Part shown: positions 1-8,044 of the stretch, in pieces
Position numbering within the stretch: position 1 is the first letter of the stretch
Layout: each line of letters starts with the position of its first letter
Source of the DNA: an uncultured Flavobacterium sp.
Lineage (GTDB): Bacteria; Bacteroidota; Bacteroidia; Flavobacteriales; Flavobacteriaceae
Length of the DNA stretch: 64,000 nt
Assembly: GCF_951805225.1 (NCBI RefSeq)
Contig: NZ_OX638201.1
Span: 682,001 to 746,000, forward strand
Direction of reading: 5' to 3'
The notes under the pieces: generated by a model
Told to the model about the DNA's origin: nothing
Seen by the model: only the letters and a program-made list of their open reading frames with translations
Database searches by the model: none
Made by a program: the position numbers and the translations under genes

Positions 1-1132
1 TGAATTCATTACTCGTCAAATTAATCTCAATCGGAATGTTATTTTTTGCCATATAACGCAACAAATCGTATGAATTTGCTTCGTAAGCGATATCAACTCC
101 GTGACCAATTCTGTTTGCTCCGGCAATATGGATCGCATCGTTTATATGCCATGTTAAATCTTCTGGCTGAACTAATCCTAAAGTTAATTCTCCCGCGTGA
201 AGCGTATATTTTACGTCTGGATATTTAGAATGACAGTATTTAAACATCACCATATGTAACCAATAATCTTTCATAGAGTTTTCGCCGTGTTCCGGAGAAA
301 CAATGTTTACACCCGCAACCAATTTACTGTCGTTTGCCGAGATAAAAGCGATTGTCAGATTTTTGAATAAATCGACCGGATCCATAAAACGAAGTACAAA
401 ATTTTGATAACGCATTGTAAAACGGTCATCGTCAATTTTTAAATCTTTATGAAGTTTTGCTATGAAATTAGTATTGAAATCTGCAGCATATTTTTTGGCA
501 TCTTTTTGCTGAAGAGATTTATGCAATTCGTCTAAAAGTTTTAGAACTGCTTTTTCATCTTTCTGACTTGCTGCCTGACGTAATTTAGTGTTGAAATCTG
601 ATAAGTCAGAAACATTCATATCACACGGAATCGTTGATAATTGAGTTTCGATATAACTTACATTTTCAGCAAGGGCACGTTTTTTTAATTCTAACATTCC
701 TTCGGCAAAATGACCTTGAATTGTAGTTTCGAATTTCATAAAAGAGTCAAAAAACAAATCGTCAGAAGGTACAGAACCATTATAATCTTTAACAGACCAG
801 GTTTGCATTACTTGTTGCTCGTATTGTTCTAGTTTTCCGTTGTTTTTAAGAGAAGAAAATGTTTCCCAATTGCCAGTTGCAGGTTTTGTTTTAGAAACTG
901 CCATCGTTTCTAAATTCAAATAAAAATCTTCTGCAATTGCTCTTTCCAAAAGAGGTTCTGCATAAACGGATCCTGAAAAATGATGGTGTAAATCGCCGCC
1001 TTTTGGCATTTGTTGAAAGAAAGCTGTTAAGAGAGCTTCGTTATTTCTGATCTTTTGTAAATAATTTTCAGCCGTTTGAGAAAAGCCGATTTGTGCTATG
1101 AAAATACAGAAAAGTGTAATTATCCTCGTCAT
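1..1132 (-). CDS. Secreted adenosine deaminase family protein (3' end cut by window edge)
   Basis: The reading frame is open from an ATG at 1132 down to position 1, giving 377 visible codons with the C-terminus outside the window. Residues 1-19 form a signal peptide ending in GFSQ, so the protein is exported. Residues 47-55 read DLHHHFSGS, the N-terminal metal-binding segment of adenosine deaminases. Further on come LHAGE (about residue 310) and GHGVD (about 340), the catalytic and metal-binding segments, and then NLTSNE near the edge, matching the family's TSN segment. The expected reaction is hydrolytic deamination of adenosine or a related nucleoside in the periplasm or outside the cell. 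The signal peptide sets it apart from cytosolic Add and resembles the secreted ADGF type. Substrate preference cannot be read from the sequence. Confidence 0.85.
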   Translation of the reverse strand, partial: MTRIITLFCIFIAQIGFSQTAENYLQKIRNNEALLTAFFQQMPKGGDLHHHFSGSVYAEPLLERAIAEDFYLNLETMAVSKTKPATGNWETFSSLKNNGKLEQYEQQVMQTWSVKDYNGSVPSDDLFFDSFMKFETTIQGHFAEGMLELKKRALAENVSYIETQLSTIPCDMNVSDLSDFNTKLRQAASQKDEKAVLKLLDELHKSLQQKDAKKYAADFNTNFIAKLHKDLKIDDDRFTMRYQNFVLRFMDPVDLFKNLTIAFISANDSKLVAGVNIVSPEHGENSMKDYWLHMVMFKYCHSKYPDVKYTLHAGELTLGLVQPEDLTWHINDAIHIAGANRIGHGVDIAYEANSYDLLRYMAKNNIPIEINLTSNEF

Positions 1133-1207
1133 ACTCTAAGTTTAAATTACATGCAAATATAAGAGTTTTTGAGGAGATTTGAAAATTCAATTTTTTGATG
1201 TTGAGAT

Positions 1208-1325
1208 TTAACCGCAAAGAACGCAAGTTTTTTTATCTGCCAGACTTAATACAAACGCAAAGTTCGCAAAGCTTTGTCTAAAAAACTTTGCGAACTTTGC
1301 GTAATTCTTTGCGCGCTTTGCGGTT
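1208..1325. repeat. Intergenic GCAAAG repeat cluster with a 17-bp inverted repeat
   Basis: The gap between the deaminase and the GNAT gene holds several copies of a motif like CCGCAAAGAACGCAAG in both orientations. Its core is a perfect inverted repeat with 17-bp arms at 1255-1271 (ACGCAAAGTTCGCAAAG) and 1286-1302 and a 14-base spacer. Outer arms near 1210 and 1325 (AACCGCAAAG and CTTTGCGGTT) extend the symmetry imperfectly. This looks like a dispersed flavobacterial intergenic repeat and may also form an RNA hairpin between the two minus-strand genes. Confidence 0.75.
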
Positions 1326-1369
1326 TAAAAAAAATCTTAGAATCTTAGTAACTCAGAACCTCAGTACCT

Positions 1370-1651
1370 TTAAGAAAGTACATCTCGAATTTCTTCTGTT
1401 TTATCAAAAACGCTTTTTGCAAAAGGACAAAGCGGAATAATTTTTACATTGTTAGCTCTGGCGTAATCTACGGCTGCCATAACCAGTTTTTTACCAACAC
1501 CTTTTCCGTTAAAATCAGGACTAACTTCGGTGTGATCGATGATAAATTTTGAATCTCCAGCCCAAGTATATGTCATTTTTCCAGCTTCTTTTCCGTCTTC
1601 TATGGCTTCAAAATAGCCTCTTCTTGTATCGTTTGTTTGTTGAATTTCCAT
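1370..1651 (-). CDS. Small GNAT-family N-acetyltransferase (YidJ/COG2388-like)
   Basis: This 93-residue protein has the shortened GNAT fold of the COG2388 group. Residues 35-60 contain IIDHTEVSPDF followed by GKGVGKKL, which fits the acetyl-CoA pyrophosphate-binding loop (Q/RxxGxG/A type). The C-terminal part reads IIPLCPFAKSVFDK, typical of these mini-acetyltransferases. The substrate is unknown. The gene starts 6 bases after the OsmC stop codon and is the last gene of a pirin-OsmC-GNAT operon. The partners suggest a role around redox or detoxification, but that is context only. Confidence 0.85.
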   Translation of the reverse strand: MEIQQTNDTRRGYFEAIEDGKEAGKMTYTWAGDSKFIIDHTEVSPDFNGKGVGKKLVMAAVDYARANNVKIIPLCPFAKSVFDKTEEIRDVLS

Positions 1652-1657
1652 GAATAA

Positions 1658-2053
1658 TTATATTAATGTAGTTTTAATTTCGATTGAATGTGTAAGCGTT
1701 TTATGAATTGGGCAGCTATTGGCAATGGTTTCTAATCGTTGTCTTTGTGTTTCGTCGACTTCACCAATTACTTCGATTTTTCGGGTGAATACAGACACAC
1801 TTCGTTCAGAATCTCTTTCAAAATCAATTTTTACATTTATTTCTGATACGTCCCATTGTTTACGATTTATGTACATTCTTAACGTAATTACGGTGCACGA
1901 AGCCAATGATGCTGCCAAAAGTTCGGTTGGATTTAATCCTAGATTTTTACCTCCTAATTCCTGAGGTTCATCGGAGATCAAAACATTTTCGCTTGCTGAT
2001 GTTATTTCCGTTCGATACAAACGAGTATCTATTTTCGCTGATATTGTGTCCAT
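1658..2053 (-). CDS. OsmC family peroxiredoxin-like protein
   Basis: This 131-residue protein is of typical OsmC/Ohr size. It has the two family cysteines: Cys53 in the segment LAASLASCT at the start of the long central helix, and Cys114 in ANSCPIHKTL. Characterised OsmC/Ohr proteins use such a pair to reduce organic hydroperoxides with thiols, and the expected location is the cytoplasm. The preceding segment PTELLAASLASC is highly characteristic. It lies 2 bases after the pirin stop codon and 6 bases before the GNAT gene, so the three are almost certainly co-transcribed. Whether it is the OsmC, Ohr or YhfA-like subtype cannot be settled from the sequence alone. Confidence 0.9.
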   Translation of the reverse strand: MDTISAKIDTRLYRTEITSASENVLISDEPQELGGKNLGLNPTELLAASLASCTVITLRMYINRKQWDVSEINVKIDFERDSERSVSVFTRKIEVIGEVDETQRQRLETIANSCPIHKTLTHSIEIKTTLI

Positions 2054-2055
2054 AT

Positions 2056-2937
2056 TTATTTAATTCTAGGTTGAGGTAAAGGCACAAATTCAGTTTCGCC
2101 CGGAACTTTCGGGAAAGTTTGTTCGGTCCAGTCTTTTTTAGCTTTTTCAAGTAGTTCTTTATCTGAGGAAACGAAATTCCAAAAGATAAAATGTTCTTCC
2201 GGAAACGGTGTTCCTCCAAAGATATAAACGGTGGAATTTTCGGCTAATTCGAACTCACACAAAGTACTGTCGTTTGTAATAAGAATCTGTTTCGGCTCAT
2301 AAACGTGTTCGCCGCTTTTAATACTTCCTTCAAGAATATACAAACCGCTTTCGCCAAATAAGTCTTTACCAATATTGATTTTTTTAGCTTCGGTGCTTTT
2401 TATTTCTATAAAATATAACGGACTATAAACAGGAACCGGTGATTTTTTTCCGAATGCTTCTCCGGCAATTAATTTATAGGAAACTCCATCTTCTTCCCAA
2501 GCCGGAATGTCATCTGCTTCGACATGTGCAAAATTCGGATCCATTTGTTCCAGTTCTTTCGGTAACGCAACCCAAATTTGCAATCCGTGAAGCATTTTAT
2601 CCGAATGTCTTAAATATTCAGGCGTTCTTTCAGAATGTACAATTCCTTTTCCGGCAGTCATCCAGTTTACGGCGCCAGGTTTTATTTCTAATTCGGTACC
2701 TAAACTATCGCGGTGCATAATGCTTCCTTCAAACAAAAAAGTCAGTGTTGAAAGTCCGATATGTGGATGCGGCGGAACATCCATATTTTCGTGATCACTT
2801 AAATGTGCCGGTCCCATATGATCGATGAAAACGAAAGGTCCAACAGCTCTTTTTTCGCGGAATGGCAATAATCTGCCTACCATAAAATTGCCAATGTTGG
2901 CAGCACGTTCTTCGATAATTAAACTGATATTTGACAT
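2056..2937 (-). CDS. Pirin family protein
   Basis: This is a bicupin of 293 residues from the chosen ATG at 2937. An upstream in-frame ATG at 2964 would add nine residues, but family members start MSNISLIIEE-like, so the inner start is preferred. The N-terminal cupin carries the metal ligands His57 and His59 (PPHPHIG), His101 and Glu103 (GIVHSER), at almost the same positions as the iron ligands of human pirin. Bacterial pirins act as quercetinases or redox-linked regulators; the substrate here is unknown. It heads a three-gene operon with OsmC and the GNAT protein, with 2-base and 6-base gaps. Confidence 0.92.
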   Translation of the reverse strand: MSNISLIIEERAANIGNFMVGRLLPFREKRAVGPFVFIDHMGPAHLSDHENMDVPPHPHIGLSTLTFLFEGSIMHRDSLGTELEIKPGAVNWMTAGKGIVHSERTPEYLRHSDKMLHGLQIWVALPKELEQMDPNFAHVEADDIPAWEEDGVSYKLIAGEAFGKKSPVPVYSPLYFIEIKSTEAKKINIGKDLFGESGLYILEGSIKSGEHVYEPKQILITNDSTLCEFELAENSTVYIFGGTPFPEEHFIFWNFVSSDKELLEKAKKDWTEQTFPKVPGETEFVPLPQPRIK

Positions 2938-3503
2938 GGTTATTTTGATTTGATTTGAAAACAAAATTACAGTTGTGATAGAAATCTGTAACTTAATTTA
3001 GATTAAGAAAACTTGTTTTTAGTATTATTTATAAAAGTAAGGAAAATGTGGAATAATTCAAATTCATCATTTAAATATAACAATTTGGTTTTTTTATCAT
3101 TTTGGCGGAGCAGATCTACAAAGCAAATCGATAAGAATGAACGCGGATGACACGGATTCGCTAAAGTGAAAACGCGGATTTATACGGATTTTTTTATTCT
3201 TGCTTTTTATTTCTTTTAAGTTCTGGATCTTTGTTAAACATAATCTACGTCAAACCCGACAGGTTTTTAAAAACCTGTCGGGTTTAATTTTGGTGGAGAT
3301 TTACTTTGTTATTTGTTTGAAATCATAATTCCTGATAAAACTGAAAGCCATAGCCCCAATAGAAGTGAAAATCCTTTTATGGCGGGGTTCGCCATAAAAG
3401 ATTGTAATGGATAGTGGGATTAGCTCCTAAAAAAGCTTTTATTGCAGAAATTTAAATGACAAAAATGAGACAACTAATTTGTGATAATTAGTGAAATTAG
3501 TAT
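2938..3503. other. 566-bp intergenic region without a gene
   Basis: No convincing reading frame is present on either strand. The stretch holds dispersed repeat motifs: an ACGCGGAT / ACGGATT group at about 3139-3192 and a perfect palindrome at 3252-3285, annotated separately. The promoter of the pirin operon should lie in its left end, but I see no clear TAnnTTTG box there. Confidence 0.6.
3252..3285. repeat. Perfect 34-bp palindrome (17-bp arms, no loop)
   Basis: The left arm AAACCCGACAGGTTTTT at 3252-3268 is followed immediately by its exact reverse complement at 3269-3285. The stem is GC-rich outside and ends in A/T at the centre. It lies mid-gap between two minus-strand genes, about 250 bases upstream of the pirin operon and 220 bases from the end of the AlkC-like gene, so it is not placed like a simple terminator. 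Palindromes of this kind are scattered in flavobacterial intergenic DNA. Confidence 0.8.
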
Positions 3504-4604
3504 TTAATCTATCAATTCAAATTCCAAAACTTCACTTTCTGTTCCGTTTATGATAATCGACAATTGATGCATTCCAGTATGAAAAACACGCGTTGTAATT
3601 AGTTTGAAAGATTGATTTCGATCGACTTTAATTAATTGATTTGGCTGGTAAATTTTTTCACTAATTTTGAAGACTTTTTTAGCCAAATGTCCTTTTGATT
3701 TTTTGTAATGAACGGCGTATTCTAAACGAACAGTTTTAGCTTCTTCATTTTTATTATTTAAGTGAAATTGAAACTGCAGATAATCTCCAATTTTTACGAT
3801 AGGCGTTTTAATTTCGAAAGAAGAAAGTTCGATATTAGTACTTTCTAAACCATAATGACTTAGAACTTCCGGATGTCCTTGTTTTAATAAAGTTCGGCAG
3901 CCGTGTTTTATAATTCCGTCAGTTTCTTTGCTGAAACCTTTCCATTTACTGGCGATTTCAAGTACAATTTGCGGATTATCTTTTGTGATATCATTTAGGT
4001 TATTGGCAACGCTTCGGCGAACATATTCGGAAGGATCATTTTTTAGGTTTTCTAAAATGGGAAGTATAGAAGTTGGATCTTTCTTTAAATACGGAATCGC
4101 CATTGCCCACGGTAATCTCGGACGGCTTCCTTCGCTTGACAATCGGCGAACGTGATAATTTTCATGTAGCGACCATTTGATCATTTCGTCAATCATTTCT
4201 TGTTTGTATTTTAAAACGAAAGGACGAACGGCAAATTCGCAGCTTATAAATTGAGTTATGGAAACAAAGGCTTTCGTCGAAGTTTTGAAATCGTCTAAAC
4301 CGTATATTTCGATATAATCGGCAAAAAATATGAAAGCCAGATTTCCCTCAGTGAAATTGTTTTTCTTGAGATTATTGATGATTTTATCAATTAAAGCTAC
4401 GGCTTCGGGAAAATTTTCAGGCATAAATTGATGCAAAACAACAGTAGTATGTTTCATGCGATCTTTCCATTCTTTTTGGGCAAAATCGCCTTCATAAATG
4501 GTTTCGATAAATTTTTGTTTGTCGAATGTTGGATGCACTTCGGCAACAGCCTGACCAAATTTTTCGTAAAATGTAACCGAGTAAATATCTTTAATTAATC
4601 CCAT
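3504..4604 (-). CDS. AlkC-like DNA alkylation repair glycosylase with C-terminal Ig-like domain
   Basis: This 366-residue protein has two parts. Residues about 1-255 are all-helical HEAT-like repeats, with HVRRLSSEGSRPRLPWAMAI near residues 152-171 and YVRRSVANNLNDI further on; both are hallmarks of the AlkC/AlkD superfamily, and the SEGSRPRLPW segment favours AlkC. Residues about 265-366 are a beta-rich domain (VKIGDYLQFQFHL to EVLEFELID) matching the Ig-like domain that characterised AlkC proteins carry. AlkC excises N3-methyladenine and related cationic alkylated bases without base flipping. It stands alone on the minus strand with repeats on both sides. Confidence 0.85.
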   Translation of the reverse strand: MGLIKDIYSVTFYEKFGQAVAEVHPTFDKQKFIETIYEGDFAQKEWKDRMKHTTVVLHQFMPENFPEAVALIDKIINNLKKNNFTEGNLAFIFFADYIEIYGLDDFKTSTKAFVSITQFISCEFAVRPFVLKYKQEMIDEMIKWSLHENYHVRRLSSEGSRPRLPWAMAIPYLKKDPTSILPILENLKNDPSEYVRRSVANNLNDITKDNPQIVLEIASKWKGFSKETDGIIKHGCRTLLKQGHPEVLSHYGLESTNIELSSFEIKTPIVKIGDYLQFQFHLNNKNEEAKTVRLEYAVHYKKSKGHLAKKVFKISEKIYQPNQLIKVDRNQSFKLITTRVFHTGMHQLSIIINGTESEVLEFELID

Positions 4605-4953
4605 GATTTTGTTTGAATGAACTTCAAAGATATTTAATGTTTCTGAATAAAATGGAGAGATTTAAAATCAAATTTTAACGCATAGATACATAGAATATAA
4701 AGGATAAATTGTAGATGGTTTTAAAAAATCAAGATTTTATCACATAGATATTCCCGAAGTATCGGGATGAATTTGAATTGAGTGAAACACCTTTTTATGC
4801 AATCAAAAGCTATGTTTCTATGTGTTAGATAATTTTAATACTTTTCTTCCAAATATTTTCAGATATTTTGATGTTTATAAATTTTTGGCAGTCGTTTAAC
4901 TTTCAAATGCACAAAATATGTCCTACTTTAGCATCTTATAAAATTTAAGAAAA
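4605..4953. repeat. 349-bp intergenic region with CATAGATACATAG-type repeats
   Basis: There is no gene here. A repeat motif appears as AACGCATAGATACATAG near 4678 and CACATAGATA at 4741, and in opposite orientation as CTATGTTTCTATGTGTTAG near 4812, giving an imperfect inverted layout. A small palindrome, TCCCGA-AGTA-TCGGGA, lies at 4752-4767. The right end should contain the nadC promoter; a near-consensus TACTTTAG occurs at 4924-4931 without a good TTG partner. Confidence 0.6.
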
Positions 4954-5811
4954 ATGATTAGCGAAGTACAATTTCAAACAGAATTAGAACTATTGATTAG
5001 TAATGCAATTCGCGAAGATGTAGGCACGGGAGATTATAGTTCATTGGCGTGTATTCCGGAAACGGCGCACGGACAAGCTAAATTATTGGTGAAAGATCAG
5101 GGAGTTATTGCTGGTGTTGCACTGGCAAAAAAGATTTTTGAATTTGTAGATCCAAGATTAAAAATCAAGACTTTTATTGAAGATGGAACGCATGTAGAAT
5201 ATGGTGATGTGGTTTTTGAAGTTTCAGGAAGTTCTCAGTCTATTTTGAAGTCAGAAAGAGTGGTTTTGAACACGATGCAACGTATGTCTGCAATTGCAAC
5301 AAAAACAGCTCAATATGTACGGCTTTTAGAAGGAACCGGAGCTAAAATATTAGATACTCGTAAAACAACTCCAAATTTCAGAGCTGCTGAAAAATGGGCT
5401 GTAAAAATAGGAGGTGGAGAAAATCATCGTTTTGCACTTTATGATATGGTGATGCTTAAGGATAATCATATTGATTTTGCGGGCGGAATTACGCTTGCAA
5501 TTAAGAAAACCAAAGAGTATTTGGCAGGAAATAATCTGGATTTGAAGATTATTGTTGAGGCTAGAAATCTGGATGAAATTCGCGAGATTCTTTTAAGTGA
5601 CGGCGTTCACAGAATTTTGATCGATAACTTTAATTATGAAGATACTAAAACAGCTGTTGCGTTAATTGGTAAAAAATGCCAAACAGAATCTTCTGGAAAT
5701 ATCAACGAAAAAACGATTCGTGAATATGCTTTATGTGGCGTAAATTATATTTCGTCCGGAGCATTGACGCATTCAGTTTACAACATGGATTTGAGTCTGA
5801 AAGCTTTTTAA
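4954..5811 (+). CDS. nadC: Nicotinate-nucleotide pyrophosphorylase (carboxylating)
   Basis: This 285-residue protein is the usual size for quinolinate phosphoribosyltransferase. It carries DTRKTTPNFR followed by EKWAVKIGGGENHR, the phosphoribosyl- and quinolinate-binding core, then MLKDNH and the barrel strand segment IIVEARNLDE. The C-terminal segment contains ISSGALTHSV. It converts quinolinate and PRPP to nicotinate mononucleotide, CO2 and pyrophosphate in de novo NAD synthesis, in the cytosol. No nadA or nadB is nearby. The YihY gene follows after 84 bases on the same strand. Confidence 0.97.
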   Translation: MISEVQFQTELELLISNAIREDVGTGDYSSLACIPETAHGQAKLLVKDQGVIAGVALAKKIFEFVDPRLKIKTFIEDGTHVEYGDVVFEVSGSSQSILKSERVVLNTMQRMSAIATKTAQYVRLLEGTGAKILDTRKTTPNFRAAEKWAVKIGGGENHRFALYDMVMLKDNHIDFAGGITLAIKKTKEYLAGNNLDLKIIVEARNLDEIREILLSDGVHRILIDNFNYEDTKTAVALIGKKCQTESSGNINEKTIREYALCGVNYISSGALTHSVYNMDLSLKAF

Positions 5812-5895
5812 ATTAATTTTTAATTGTTAATTGTGAGTTGAAAGTTATGAGTTTGTAAATCTAAAATCTGAACTCAAAAATCTAAAATTATAAAT

Positions 5896-6819
5896 ATGTC
5901 TCAAGAGATAGAAGACCGGATTGAAAAAATTCCTGTAGTACGTCATTTAGTCCGGTTTTTAAAAAGAATAAAACTGCCTTGGCTGGAAGGTTTTTCGTTG
6001 TACGATTTACTCGAAATGTATACTATTGGTATCATTGACGGTGCATTTTCGTATCATGCGAGTGCCGTTTCTTTTAGCTTTTTTATGGCTTTGTTTCCTT
6101 TTGCGCTGTTTATTCTGAACTTAATTCCGTTTATTCCGATTGAAGGATTTCAGCAGGATTTTTTGCAATTTGTGCAACAGGGAGTTCCGCCAAATACATA
6201 TGATGCAATCAGTAAAATTATCAGTGATATTTTAAATAATAGTCATTCGGGATTGTTGTCGTCAGGATTTTTGCTTTCTATTTTTTTGATGGCAAATGGT
6301 ATTAACGGAATTCTAAGTGGTTTTGAATCTTCGAAACACGTTTTTGACAAACGAGGTTGGTTTAGTCAATATTTAGTAGCGCTTGCAATATCGCTTGTTA
6401 TGACAATTATATTGTTTATAACGGTGGCAACAATTGTCGTTTTTGAGGTATTTATTCAAAAAACAATCATTCAGGATGTGTTAAGTGATCGAATTCCGCT
6501 GATTATTTTGGGACGATATTTGTTTGTTGTTTTGATGATTTTGATAACATCTTCAATATTATTGCGTTATGGTACAAAACAGTATAATAAAGTACCTTTT
6601 ATAAGCATTGGATCTGTTTTTACAACCATATTAATTGTTATATCTTCGTTCTTTTTTGGGATTTGGGTTATAAAATTCTCAAAATACAACGAACTTTATG
6701 GTTCAATTGGTACATTATTGATTCTAATGTTTTATATTTGGATAAACTGTATGATTCTGCTTTTGGGATTTGAATTGAATGCCTCTATCAGAAAATTAAA
6801 ACAAAAAAAAAATAAATAA
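5896..6819 (+). CDS. YihY/BrkB family inner-membrane protein
   Basis: This 307-residue protein has about six hydrophobic segments after a cytosolic N-terminus of roughly 45 residues. The segment FSYHASAVSFSFFMALFPFALF near residues 53-74 is the family signature (sA-xSFxxxxxLfP), and the tail has YGSIGTLLILMFYIW followed by ILLLGFELNA, also typical. YihY was once called RNase BN in error; the family's transport or structural role in the inner membrane remains unclear. A DUF2147 gene starts one base after its stop codon, so the two are probably co-transcribed. Confidence 0.92.
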   Translation: MSQEIEDRIEKIPVVRHLVRFLKRIKLPWLEGFSLYDLLEMYTIGIIDGAFSYHASAVSFSFFMALFPFALFILNLIPFIPIEGFQQDFLQFVQQGVPPNTYDAISKIISDILNNSHSGLLSSGFLLSIFLMANGINGILSGFESSKHVFDKRGWFSQYLVALAISLVMTIILFITVATIVVFEVFIQKTIIQDVLSDRIPLIILGRYLFVVLMILITSSILLRYGTKQYNKVPFISIGSVFTTILIVISSFFFGIWVIKFSKYNELYGSIGTLLILMFYIWINCMILLLGFELNASIRKLKQKKNK

Positions 6820-6820
6820 T

Positions 6821-7252
6821 ATGAAAAATTGGATGTTAACAATTGGTGTTTTCTTTTTAACCTTAGGTACAATTCAAGCCCAAAGCGTTATTGGAAAATG
6901 GAAAACAATTGATGATGAAACAGGTGAAGCAAAATCAGTTGTAGAGATTTATGAGAAATCTGGAAAACTTTATGGTAAGGTTGTAGAAATACTTCGTGCT
7001 GATCATAAAAAAGATGCTTGCGTTAAATGTGATGGTGCTGATAAAAACAAACCAATTTTAGGGTTAGTAATTATTAACGGACTTAAAAAAGACGGTGACG
7101 AATATAGCGGAGGAACGATTTTAGATCCTACAAACGGAAAAAAATACAAATGTTATATTGCTTTAGAATCTGCTGATAAACTTAAACTTCGCGGGTATGT
7201 TGGAATTTCTATTATGGGAAGAACACAATACTGGACAAGAGTGAAAAATTAA
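6821..7252 (+). CDS. DUF2147 secreted protein
   Basis: This 143-residue protein begins with a signal peptide ending in GTIQAQ (residues 1-21). The mature part opens with SVIGKWKTIDDETGEAKS and ends GRTQYWTRVKN, both characteristic of DUF2147, a small beta-barrel-like domain. Two cysteines in DACVKCDG may pair. The function of DUF2147 is unknown; it is probably periplasmic. It is packed between the YihY gene (one base upstream) and the metallo-beta-lactamase gene (start 18 bases downstream), which suggests one operon. Confidence 0.9.
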   Translation: MKNWMLTIGVFFLTLGTIQAQSVIGKWKTIDDETGEAKSVVEIYEKSGKLYGKVVEILRADHKKDACVKCDGADKNKPILGLVIINGLKKDGDEYSGGTILDPTNGKKYKCYIALESADKLKLRGYVGISIMGRTQYWTRVKN

Positions 7253-7270
7253 TTTTTTTTGAAAATAAAA

Positions 7271-8017
7271 ATGCGAAAATTAGCATCGATAATTTTATTT
7301 CTGGCAATACTAACCAATAGTTTTGCTCAGTCTAAGAATTCGCCATTACAAATAAGTCATCTTACGGGTGACTTTTATGTTTATAAGACGTTTCATGATT
7401 ATAAAGGAACATTGATTTCTGCAAATGCCTTGTATCTGGTTACAAATAAGGGAGTTGTTTTGTTTGATGCGCCTTGGGATAAAACACAATTTCAGCCTTT
7501 ATTAGATAGTATAAAAGCAAAACATCATAAGGAAGTTGTGATGTGTTTTGCGACGCATTCTCATGAAGACAGAGCTGGAGGTTTGGGGTTTTATGGTAAA
7601 AAAGGAATCAAAACTTATACTATAAAATTAACAGATCAGATTCTTGAAAAAAATAAAGAACCAAGAGCCGAATTTGTAATTCCAAATGACACAACATTTA
7701 CGGTTGGACAACATACTTTTGAAGTTTATTATCCTGGAAAAGGTCATGCGTCTGATAATATTGTAGTTTGGTTTAATAAAGAAAAAGTACTTTATGGCGG
7801 TTGTTTTGTCAAAAGTATCGAAGCAACAGATTTAGGATATCTTGGCGATTCTGATGTAAAAGAATGGGAGAAATCAATAGCAAAAGTGCAGTCGAAATTT
7901 AAAAATCCTAAATATATTATTACGGGACATGATGATTATAAAGATCTAAATTCTTTAAAACATACACTGAAATTGGTTAAGGAATATAATACTGCAAAAA
8001 CTTCAGATAAAAAATAA
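7271..8017 (+). CDS. Subclass B1 metallo-beta-lactamase (BlaB/IND/JOHN-like)
   Basis: I chose ATG 7271, giving 248 residues, rather than a TTG four codons upstream, because residues 1-20 (ending NSFAQ) then form a normal signal peptide. All B1 zinc ligands are present: His96, His98 and Asp100 in HSHEDRAGG, His159 in GKGHASD, Cys178 in GGCFVKS, and His220 in ITGHDD. The segment ATDLGYLGDSDVKEW between them is typical of B1 enzymes. It should hydrolyse beta-lactams, including carbapenems, in the periplasm. Chromosomal B1 enzymes of this type are known in flavobacteria, and base composition matches the neighbours, so recent transfer is unlikely. Activity is inferred. Confidence 0.93.
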   Translation: MRKLASIILFLAILTNSFAQSKNSPLQISHLTGDFYVYKTFHDYKGTLISANALYLVTNKGVVLFDAPWDKTQFQPLLDSIKAKHHKEVVMCFATHSHEDRAGGLGFYGKKGIKTYTIKLTDQILEKNKEPRAEFVIPNDTTFTVGQHTFEVYYPGKGHASDNIVVWFNKEKVLYGGCFVKSIEATDLGYLGDSDVKEWEKSIAKVQSKFKNPKYIITGHDDYKDLNSLKHTLKLVKEYNTAKTSDKK

Positions 8018-8044
8018 TCTTTCAAATCTTATACTATCATTTCC

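Noticed and set aside
46..228. Plus-strand 60-codon frame at the left edge
   Set aside because: It lies antisense within the adenosine deaminase gene, which has clear motifs and a signal peptide; the frame is a shadow.
7259..7270. TTG start four codons before the metallo-beta-lactamase ATG
   Set aside because: It would add only KIKM-type residues before a complete signal peptide; ATG 7271 gives the normal N-terminus.
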